NCBI RefSeq assembly: GCF_035593345.1 | Contig: NZ_CP141606.1 | Coordinates: 620,001-684,000 of the forward strand | Reading direction: 5' to 3' | From: Lelliottia sp. JS-SCA-14 | GTDB taxonomy: Bacteria > Pseudomonadota > Gammaproteobacteria > Enterobacterales > Enterobacteriaceae | DNA: 64,000 bases | Part shown: positions 28,126 through 34,973 of the stretch, in pieces | How the letters are laid out: each line of letters begins with the position of its first letter | Position numbering within the stretch: position 1 is the stretch's first letter | Translations under genes and position numbers: made by a program | Notes under the pieces: generated by a model | Databases searched by the model: none | What the model was told of the DNA's origin: nothing | The model's input: only the letters and a program-made list of their open reading frames with translations

Positions 28126-29034
28126 TTATGTCGCCCACTGCTCTTTTAATTCCTGTGCAGTACCAGGGAAATAATTGCAGTCCAGATGCCCAAGATAATT
28201 ACCCGGAATCCCCGGAACGGAACGGCAACCGGAAGGTCCTTTTGGACCATCGGTATATTGCCAAAGCCAGTATTGATCCCAGTGAACTGGTAGCGTTGGA
28301 TGAGCATTGTACTGTGCCAACCATAAACGATGGTTGTGATAAAAAGGATCCCGGGTGTTGCCTAATTTCTCGCGGAGCAGATTGCTACCATAAATCACCG
28401 GGCGGCGATTAAGTTTGCTATATATCGCCTGACAAAATGCTCTAACCCCTTCTTCGGTCATTTGATTGCCCGGCGTAGGTTCAAAGTCCAGTGCGATCAG
28501 CGTGTTTTCATCAGGCTGCGCGTAGTCCAAAAAATTCTTCACCTGCTGCGAAATATCCGCTGCCGTTCCCCAGTGATAAGCGCCCCACATCAGACCCGCA
28601 TTCTTAGCGGCTATTCTGCGATTATCATACTCATCATCCCTGCCCGATGCCCCCGTGGTGGCTTTATGGATCACCGCCACCAGACCTGCGTTTTTGGCTT
28701 GCTGAAAGCTATTCACTTCATCGCCGTGGTAGAGATCTACCACGAAGGGGATATGTTGAAGTGCTGCGTTGGTTTCCAATGCTGGCGCAGCAAGGCTGTG
28801 CTGAGAGACTGCGGTGCACGCGCCCGCCCAAATAAATGTATTGGTTGATATGCGATACCAGTGGGTATTTCCTTCTACATTATCACCGACAACCACAGCT
28901 AAAACGGAGACGGTTTGTCCCGCCGCCATTTTTTGCACTACGGGAGCCAATATGGACGGTTTACCCTGACGCACGTTGACCAGAACGGTTGTGGTTACGC
29001 TTCCTTTTAATGGGATTTCCGGATAGCTGCTCAT
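28126..29034 (-). CDS. SH3-domain GH25 lysozyme without signal peptide
   Basis: 302 residues. Residues 1-75 form a bacterial SH3-like domain (VNVRQGKPS, THWYRIS, IWAGACTAV), a likely cell wall binder. Residues about 95-300 form a GH25 muramidase: VVDLYHGD (97-105) and LDFEPTPG with the Asp183-x-Glu185 catalytic pair. No signal peptide, so export must rely on another route (lysis, a secretion machine, or the neighbouring membrane protein). A 98-residue paralog of its SH3 part lies at 32.2 kb. Confidence 0.88.
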   Translation of the reverse strand: MSSYPEIPLKGSVTTTVLVNVRQGKPSILAPVVQKMAAGQTVSVLAVVVGDNVEGNTHWYRISTNTFIWAGACTAVSQHSLAAPALETNAALQHIPFVVDLYHGDEVNSFQQAKNAGLVAVIHKATTGASGRDDEYDNRRIAAKNAGLMWGAYHWGTAADISQQVKNFLDYAQPDENTLIALDFEPTPGNQMTEEGVRAFCQAIYSKLNRRPVIYGSNLLREKLGNTRDPFYHNHRLWLAQYNAHPTLPVHWDQYWLWQYTDGPKGPSGCRSVPGIPGNYLGHLDCNYFPGTAQELKEQWAT

Positions 29035-29057
29035 AGAGACCTCGTGATGATTAACAG

Positions 29058-29891
29058 TTAACCCGCACCAGAAGATGTCGTGTTTTTGTCTAAAGAGGGA
29101 GAAGGCACGTCGGCATCGCCATGTGGGGCGGCTTTATAAGCGAGATAACCGGCATGGCTAATACCGAGTAGCCATGACAGGCCTTCTGAAACGGGAGGGA
29201 ATAGTTGCAACCACGTATGATCTGTCTTGCCAGGTATTGGAACTGGTTGGGGAAAATAGTTATTCCAGAGCAAAGTGGCGTATACGACTAACAGGATGAA
29301 CGTGATGATGAATTGTTGGATTTTTCCCAGATCGGCCGAACCGGCATTAGCACTCTCTTCACCACGAAAAAGGTCTAGCCAGCTAGCAAAATCAGATGAG
29401 GAAAAATAGAAAATTTTACCGGAGGGGATGATGTCCACTTCGGGTTTATTAATTGCCTGAGATACCTGTTGTGCCGCTTGATTCGGCGATTTATTCTCCT
29501 CTTTGGCATTTAAAATCGCAGGCGCTGCCGCAAGCGACGTTAGTGAGATCCCCATGATCGCGAGAAGGTATTTATCTAATGTTATGTCCAGGGGCGAATC
29601 GACATGTGCCCATATTCTTAGTAACGCAGCGGTATACAATGCAGATAAAATCAGTACCGACCAGCACAATGCCTGTAATTTCGACAAACTAAAACGGTTA
29701 CGATAATCGATGAAAATACCTGTAAAACGTCCATTGATGGCATAGCCAATACTTAGACAAAAAACAATCATCAGAATGAGCGTACTAAGCCATGCTATTT
29801 GTGGTGTATGCTGAAAAAATATCGGGGAGAGAAATGAGCCTACCAGGCTCACGATTATAAAGAACTTCGCGCCGGATGCTGTTCTGGGCAT
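29058..29891 (-). CDS. polytopic membrane protein of unknown function
   Basis: 277 residues with about five hydrophobic segments (roughly 8-26, 32-52, 73-92, 107-127, 192-208) and soluble stretches between the fourth and fifth and at the C-terminus. The sequence FSLSKLQALCWSVLILSALY before helix 3 looks like a family signature, but I cannot name the family. It lies 23 bp upstream of the GH25 gene on the same strand, suggesting a joint role in delivery or control of the lysozyme. Confidence 0.75.
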   Translation of the reverse strand: MPRTASGAKFFIIVSLVGSFLSPIFFQHTPQIAWLSTLILMIVFCLSIGYAINGRFTGIFIDYRNRFSLSKLQALCWSVLILSALYTAALLRIWAHVDSPLDITLDKYLLAIMGISLTSLAAAPAILNAKEENKSPNQAAQQVSQAINKPEVDIIPSGKIFYFSSSDFASWLDLFRGEESANAGSADLGKIQQFIITFILLVVYATLLWNNYFPQPVPIPGKTDHTWLQLFPPVSEGLSWLLGISHAGYLAYKAAPHGDADVPSPSLDKNTTSSGAG

Positions 29892-29962
29892 ACAACATAC
29901 CTTAATGAAAAAAGATGATGCTATTAACCATATAGGTGGGCATTAATCCGGCATTAACAATA

Positions 29963-29994
29963 AAGCATGAAAAGAATAAGGGTTTTTCATGCTT
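29963..29994 (-). terminator. terminator of the VOC-protein operon
   Basis: AAGCATGAAAA pairs perfectly with TTTTCATGCTT across 10 nt, 34 bp after the VOC gene stop. Confidence 0.7.
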
Positions 29995-30027
29995 ATGGTT
30001 GAAATGTTTTGCTAACAACGGTGGGAA

Positions 30028-30414
30028 TTACTCCCCGACCAGCTCAATCCGGTTCCCGTCCGGGTCGGCGATCACCGCCTCGTAAAACCCGTCCCCCGTC
30101 ATGCGCGGCGCGCTGAGCAGCGTGCCGTTCTGCTGCGCCTGTTCCGCCATACGATCCACATTGGCTTTGCTGCCAACGTTGAGAGCGATATGTGCCCAGC
30201 CGACAAATTCAGGATGCACGGGCTCGTCCGCCAGTTCCGGGACCGTCATCAGCTCAATCGTCGGGCCGTCGGTGAGCGTAATAAAGTGCGACTCAAACCC
30301 AGGGCGATTTTTACTGATGTATTTCTCGTTGCTGCGACCCCCGAAAACCGTTTCCCAGAACTGAACCTGAGCGGGCAGGTTGCGGGTCCAGAGTGCGACA
30401 TGTGCAATATTCAT
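30028..30414 (-). CDS. VOC family (glyoxalase-like) protein
   Basis: 128 residues, one vicinal-oxygen-chelate unit of two beta-alpha-beta-beta-beta modules: MNIAHVALWTRNLPAQVQFW at the start and DPDGNRIELVGE at the end. Candidate metal ligands are His5, His75 (WAHIAL) and the C-terminal Glu. Substrate unknown; relatives include lactoylglutathione lyases and resistance proteins. Its ATG overlaps the stop of a 59-residue gene (ATGA), so the two are translationally coupled. Confidence 0.88.
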   Translation of the reverse strand: MNIAHVALWTRNLPAQVQFWETVFGGRSNEKYISKNRPGFESHFITLTDGPTIELMTVPELADEPVHPEFVGWAHIALNVGSKANVDRMAEQAQQNGTLLSAPRMTGDGFYEAVIADPDGNRIELVGE

Positions 30415-30590
30415 ATTAAGCCTCGTTGTTTGCTGCGCATAGTTAAGTGATGTTCCTGGAACCGGGCGGGTAACTCTTCGCGCTGCACTTTCTGCTGCGA
30501 TCGCTCCGTGTGGCTGACGGGCTGGAACCAGAATCCGTCGTAAGGCTGGTTAGCCACAAGCGGGTGAGACGGTTTACTGCGTTTCATCAT
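30411..30590 (-). CDS. small protein coupled to the VOC gene
   Basis: 59 residues from ATG 30590 (MMKRSKPSHPLVANQPYDGF), basic and hydrophilic, no membrane segment. GGAAGGGAG five bases upstream is a strong ribosome site, and the stop overlaps the VOC start as ATGA. Those two signs support a real gene. I do not recognise the family. Confidence 0.65.
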   Translation of the reverse strand: MMKRSKPSHPLVANQPYDGFWFQPVSHTERSQQKVQREELPARFQEHHLTMRSKQRGLI

Positions 30591-30683
30591 CAGGCTCCCT
30601 TCCAGGTTGCATCGATTGACAGGCTGAGCGTCATGCAACATTATGCGCATTGATGCTCGATTTGGATTTTAACAGGACTCTTT

Positions 30684-31454
30684 ATGCTCGATTATGCTGC
30701 TTTTCCGGAACAACGACAAGATCTGATCCGCAAGATCCTTCAGGACAACGGCAGGGTGGTCTGCACGGAATTAGCGACGCAAATGAAAGTGTCTGAGCAC
30801 ACGATTCGCCGTGATTTACATGAGCTTAGCAAAGAAGGGCTGTGCAAAAAGGTCTACGGCGGCGCGGTGCTTCAGCTGCCGGATGCGGGAAATTTTCTCG
30901 CTCGCGAGCGAAAAAATCCTGCAAAAAAAGACATGATCGCGCAGAAAGCGGCAACCTTTATCAAACCCGGCAGCTGTATTTTTATGGATACCGGCACCAC
31001 CAACCTGGCGCTGGCGAAGGCATTGCCTGCGGATTTGAACGTGACGATCGTGACCAACTCTCCGGCGATCGCGGCGGAGCTGCTGCGCCATCCTCTGTGC
31101 GAAGTGATCATGACCGGCGGGCAGATCCAGCGCGCCTCGGGCGGTGCCGTCGGGGCGACGGCGGCCAGTCAGATCCAGGGGATTATTTTCGATCAGGCCT
31201 TTATCGGCGGATGTGCGATGGACCCCGAAATGGGGCTGACCGGCTTTGATTTTGCCGACTGCGAGTTTAAGAAAACGGTGATCGCCCAGAGCAATCAGAC
31301 CATCGTGGCGCTGACCACCGACAAAATCCCCGGCGTGGCGCGCTTCGTGGTCGCCAGAACCGGTGACATCGACGTGCTGGTGGTGGAAGCGAGCATGAAC
31401 CCGGATGTTCTCAGCGCGTTCGCGACTCAGGATGTTCGCATTGTGTGCGCCTGA
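30684..31454 (+). CDS. DeoR family transcriptional regulator
   Basis: 256 residues. N-terminal DeoR helix-turn-helix (RQDLIRKILQDNGRVV...VSEHTIRRDLHELSKEG) followed by the sugar-phosphate-binding domain (FMDTGTTNLALAKAL, TNSPAIAAELL, TGGQIQRASGGAVG). Such regulators usually repress a nearby sugar pathway, but none is adjacent here: downstream lies a ClpP-like gene and upstream the divergent small-protein/VOC pair. Targets therefore unknown. Confidence 0.9.
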   Translation: MLDYAAFPEQRQDLIRKILQDNGRVVCTELATQMKVSEHTIRRDLHELSKEGLCKKVYGGAVLQLPDAGNFLARERKNPAKKDMIAQKAATFIKPGSCIFMDTGTTNLALAKALPADLNVTIVTNSPAIAAELLRHPLCEVIMTGGQIQRASGGAVGATAASQIQGIIFDQAFIGGCAMDPEMGLTGFDFADCEFKKTVIAQSNQTIVALTTDKIPGVARFVVARTGDIDVLVVEASMNPDVLSAFATQDVRIVCA

Positions 31455-31518
31455 CGACTTTGCCTGGCAAAACAGGCTACACTCTGACTTTGAGCGCTAA
31501 AAGCCGAGGATAACAACA

Positions 31519-32124
31519 ATGCACTTCACACAGAAAGATCGCGATAACACAGAAAAATCAGAAGGGAAAAACGGCGCGGGCGCACTGCAGCAGAAATTGC
31601 TCGAGTCCCGCTCGATCATCATCTCCGGCGAAATTGACCAGGCGCTGGCCGAGAAAGTGATCACTCAGATGATCCTGCTGCAAAGCGTGAGCAACGATCC
31701 GATCAAGCTGTACATCAACAGTCAGGGCGGCCACGTGGAAGCGGGCGATACTATCCATGACTTTATCAAGTTCATCCGCCCGGATGTGCACGTGATCGGT
31801 ACCGGCTGGGTGGCGAGCGCCGGGATCACCATCTTCCTGGCGGCGAAAAAAGAGCACCGCTATGCGCTGCCAAATACCCGCTTCATGATCCATCAGCCGC
31901 TGGGCGGCGTGCGTGGTCAGGCAACGGATATTGAGATCGAAGCGCGCGAGATCATCCGCATGCTGGATCGCGTGAACAAGCTGATTGCTGACGCGACCGG
32001 CCAGCCGCTGGAAAAAGTGAAAAAAGACACCGACCGTAACTTCTGGATGTCTCCTGGCGAGGCGCTGGATTACGGCATTGTCGGCAAGATCATCACCCAG
32101 TATGACGAGCTGAAGCTGGATTAA
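31519..32124 (+). CDS. ClpP-like serine protease with altered catalytic triad
   Basis: 201 residues with the ClpP fold. Ser100 (GWVASAGITIF) and His125 (RFMIHQPLGG) align with E. coli Ser111 and His136 at the same 25-residue spacing. The third residue, expected at 174 (E. coli Asp185 in DTERDRF), is Asn: KKDTDRNFWMSPGEALDYG. The MGAFLL-type segment after Ser is replaced by AGITIF. It is clearly a second ClpP-like protein, not the housekeeping clpP, which sits beside clpX. Possible roles: a heteromeric partner or a specialised peptidase. Confidence 0.87.
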   Translation: MHFTQKDRDNTEKSEGKNGAGALQQKLLESRSIIISGEIDQALAEKVITQMILLQSVSNDPIKLYINSQGGHVEAGDTIHDFIKFIRPDVHVIGTGWVASAGITIFLAAKKEHRYALPNTRFMIHQPLGGVRGQATDIEIEAREIIRMLDRVNKLIADATGQPLEKVKKDTDRNFWMSPGEALDYGIVGKIITQYDELKLD

Positions 32125-32153
32125 GTGTTCCAGAAAGCGCCCGGTTACGGGCG

Positions 32154-32450
32154 CTATCGTTCATGTAAAACGATCGCCGTCCAGCTGGGTCTGGTGATTT
32201 CCGGAAACTCCGGATACGGCTCCAGCCGCGTACAAGCCCCCGCCCAGATATAGGTATCCTCTCCCACCCGATACCAGTGCGCATTGCCCTCTACCGCATC
32301 ACCCACCACCGCCCCCTGAATCGTCACGCGACTCCCGGCAGGCAGTTCATTCGCGACGGGCGAAAATACCGACGGATTATCTCTGCGAGTGAAAACGCCC
32401 ATCGTGGTTTTCACGTTTCCAGAAACCGGGAGTTCAGTGAAGTCGCTCAT
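32154..32450 (-). CDS. stand-alone SH3-domain protein, paralog of the GH25 N-terminus
   Basis: 98 residues. Residues 1-75 align with the SH3 domain of the GH25 lysozyme at 28.1-29.0 kb (VVGDAVEGNAHWYRVGEDTYIWAGACT versus its VVGDNVEGNTHWYRISTNTFIWAGACT, each longer motif given in part), then a 23-residue unrelated tail replaces the hydrolase. No signal peptide. It could be an immunity or decoy factor that competes for the same ligand, or the stump of a second lysozyme gene. Convergent with the ClpP-like gene. Confidence 0.75.
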   Translation of the reverse strand: MSDFTELPVSGNVKTTMGVFTRRDNPSVFSPVANELPAGSRVTIQGAVVGDAVEGNAHWYRVGEDTYIWAGACTRLEPYPEFPEITRPSWTAIVLHER

Positions 32451-32651
32451 ATCGCCTCGTGACAGTGCGCGCTTATTAATTAACGATATAAGCCGCTAAG
32501 GATCGGGCGATAACCATAAAGGCTGAAACTGTCACGGTGTGTCATGCGAACGGTTGAAGGGGCAATTGGCGGGCAATTGACCCACGACAAAGCAGCCGCC
32601 CGGCCCGTCTCTCATAATCGCACCTGTTTCCCTTCTCACTGGTGCTTTCCC

Positions 32652-33773
32652 ATGGCGTATCAACTGAATCTCAATTGGCCGGAATTTCTCGAAAAATACT
32701 GGCAAAAACAACCCGTTGTGCTGAAAAATGCCTTCCCGAATTTTGTCGATCCGATCACGCCTGATGAGCTGGCGGGCCTGGCGATGGAGCCGGAAGTCGA
32801 CAGCCGTTTGGTCAGCCATTTCAACGGTGAGTGGCAGGCGAGCAACGGTCCTTTCGAACACTTTGACGGTCTGGGCGAAAACGGCTGGTCACTGCTGGCG
32901 CAGGCGGTGAACCACTGGCACATGCCGTCCGCTGAGCTGGTGCGCCCATTCCGCGTGCTGCCGGACTGGCGACTGGACGATCTGATGATCTCCTACTCGG
33001 TGCCCGGCGGCGGCGTTGGCCCGCATATCGATCAGTACGATGTATTTATTATTCAGGGCATGGGGAGCCGCCGCTGGCGCGTGGGCGATAAGCTGCCGAT
33101 GCGTCAGTTCTGCCCGCATCCGGCGCTGCTGCACGTTGATCCGTTTACGCCGATCATCGACGAAGATCTGGAGCCGGGCGATATTCTCTATATTCCGCCT
33201 GGATTCCCGCACGACGGCTTCACGCACGAAACCGCGCTGAACTACTCCGTTGGTTTCCGTGGACCAAACGGCCGCGACCTGATCAGCAGCTTTGCTGATT
33301 ACGCGCTGGAAAACGATCTGGGCGGCGAGCACTACAGCGATCCGGATCTGACCTGCCGCGAACATCCGGGCCGCGTGGAGCAGTACGAACTCGATCGCCT
33401 GCGCAGCATGATGATCGAGATGATCAGCCAGCCGGAAGATTTCAAAAAATGGTTCGGCAGCTTTGTCAGCACCCCGCGTCACGAGCTGGATATCGCCGCG
33501 GCGGAACCGGCCTACGAACCGGAAGAAGTGCTCGATGCCCTGCAGGGCGGCGAAACCCTGTCTCGTCTGAGCGGTCTGCGCGTGCTGAACGTCGGCGGCA
33601 GCTTCTTCATCAACAGCGAACAGCTGGAAACGGTGGATGCGAAAGCCGCTGACGTGCTGTGCCGCTACACCGAGTTTGGCCAGGACGAACTGGGCGACGC
33701 GCTGCAAAACCCGGCGTTTGTCGCTGAGCTGACGGATCTGATCAACCAGGGCTACTGGTACTTCGAAGAGTAA
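32652..33773 (+). CDS. ribosomal protein uL16 arginine hydroxylase-like (RoxA/YcfD)
   Basis: 373 residues from ATG 32652 (MAYQLNLNWPEFLEKYWQK), matching the start of E. coli RoxA; 36 upstream codons are rejected. A JmjC-type 2-oxoglutarate/Fe(II) oxygenase: HxD in GPHIDQYD and the distal His in PPGFPHDGF are intact. RoxA hydroxylates an arginine of ribosomal protein L16. By memory it is only moderately identical to E. coli RoxA, and the E. coli gene lies beside phoPQ, so this may be a second copy or a diverged homolog with another substrate. Confidence 0.85.
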   Translation: MAYQLNLNWPEFLEKYWQKQPVVLKNAFPNFVDPITPDELAGLAMEPEVDSRLVSHFNGEWQASNGPFEHFDGLGENGWSLLAQAVNHWHMPSAELVRPFRVLPDWRLDDLMISYSVPGGGVGPHIDQYDVFIIQGMGSRRWRVGDKLPMRQFCPHPALLHVDPFTPIIDEDLEPGDILYIPPGFPHDGFTHETALNYSVGFRGPNGRDLISSFADYALENDLGGEHYSDPDLTCREHPGRVEQYELDRLRSMMIEMISQPEDFKKWFGSFVSTPRHELDIAAAEPAYEPEEVLDALQGGETLSRLSGLRVLNVGGSFFINSEQLETVDAKAADVLCRYTEFGQDELGDALQNPAFVAELTDLINQGYWYFEE

Positions 33774-33859
33774 TCCGCTCGATGAACATGGCGGCGGCGT
33801 AGCCTTTGCGCCGCCGCAATGTTATGGTTCCTGCGTCATCCGTCCACGCAAACGCCATC

Positions 33860-34834
33860 ATGAACCTTGCCGCACAGCCTGATCTCTCAACCAAACGCCT
33901 GTTCTGCGTGGAAGATTTTATTGGCTTCGGCGAACGCTACGGCATCGATTATCGTTTCCCGCATCTGGCCGATAACGCCCGTCACGACAGCCCGGTTCTG
34001 CACGGGGATGTCGAAGAGATGACCCTCTCCTCCGGTATTTCCCTGACGCACTCCGACGTGCGCGTGCTTCAGCCCTATGAAACCACCTCTCGCCACAGCA
34101 GCCCGCTTTATATGCTGGTGGTGCTGGAAGGGTGCGTCACGCTGACGTTGAACGGCGAGGAGTATCAGGTATTGCCGGGGATGGCGTTCAGCTCGCAGCT
34201 GAGCGAACAGCAGGCGATGAGCGCCCGCCACGACGCAGACTGCACCCTGAAAACCCTCTCTTTTGGCGTTTATCCGAACCATGCCGATTGCGAGAGCTTA
34301 CTGGAAACACTGCTCCTGGAATGGCAGCGCCTGCATGCGCCGACGTTCGTCTGGCCGGTGCCTGGGTTTGTGCTGATTGGCATTCAGCATGCGCAGCAGA
34401 AATGGCTGAGCGCCGTATCGCGCAAGCTGTTGCTCGAAGGGCTGATGTATCAGCTGCTCGGACACGGTCTGAATCAGTGCCAGCCGCAGGCGGTTCGCGG
34501 TGCGCTGCCGCCGTGCGGGGAGTTTGCGCGTCTGGAACGTATCCGGCGCATGCTGGAACAGTCGCCGGAACAGGAATACAGCCTCGCGCAGCTGGCGACA
34601 CAGGCGGCGATGAGCCCTGGCAGCCTGCGGACCAAGTTCCGCCACGCCTACGGCAAAACCGTGTTTGATTATCTGCGCGACTGCCGTCTCGAGCTGGCGC
34701 GCCGCTATCTGCTGGAAGGGCACAGCGTGCAGCAGGCCGCGTGGATGTCCGGCTATCAGCACGCGACCAACTTCTCCACCGCGTTTCGCCGTCGATACGG
34801 CATCTCCCCCGGCGATCTGCGCCGACACGGCTAA
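33860..34834 (+). CDS. AraC family transcriptional regulator
   Basis: 324 residues from ATG 33860 (MNLAAQPDLSTKRLFCVEDF); an upstream in-frame ATG at 33806 is possible, and neither has a good ribosome site. The C-terminal third has the double helix-turn-helix of AraC proteins (EYSLAQLATQAAMSPGSLRTKF and SVQQAAWMSGYQHATNFSTAF). The N-terminal part is a cupin-like ligand domain, as in PchR/YbtA-type siderophore-sensing activators. It precedes a TonB-dependent receptor by 140 bp, which it most likely activates in response to the cognate siderophore. Confidence 0.87.
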   Translation: MNLAAQPDLSTKRLFCVEDFIGFGERYGIDYRFPHLADNARHDSPVLHGDVEEMTLSSGISLTHSDVRVLQPYETTSRHSSPLYMLVVLEGCVTLTLNGEEYQVLPGMAFSSQLSEQQAMSARHDADCTLKTLSFGVYPNHADCESLLETLLLEWQRLHAPTFVWPVPGFVLIGIQHAQQKWLSAVSRKLLLEGLMYQLLGHGLNQCQPQAVRGALPPCGEFARLERIRRMLEQSPEQEYSLAQLATQAAMSPGSLRTKFRHAYGKTVFDYLRDCRLELARRYLLEGHSVQQAAWMSGYQHATNFSTAFRRRYGISPGDLRRHG

Positions 34835-34928
34835 CGCACTTTTCCCCATCGCGCGAATGTCTCGCGCACAGTTTGTCATTGCGCATACGTCACCTGGCGT
34901 TACGCATAGCTGTTTGCGATCTCAAAAA

Positions 34929-34947
34929 GGTAATAATTCTTATTAAC
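34929..34947. promoter_or_regulatory. Fur-box-like site before the siderophore receptor
   Basis: GGTAATAATTCTTATTAAC matches the 19-bp Fur consensus at 13 positions and lies 27 bp before the receptor start, a repressing position. Confidence 0.55.
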
Positions 34948-34973
34948 AATTAGAAATACCTTTGGAGACTTTC

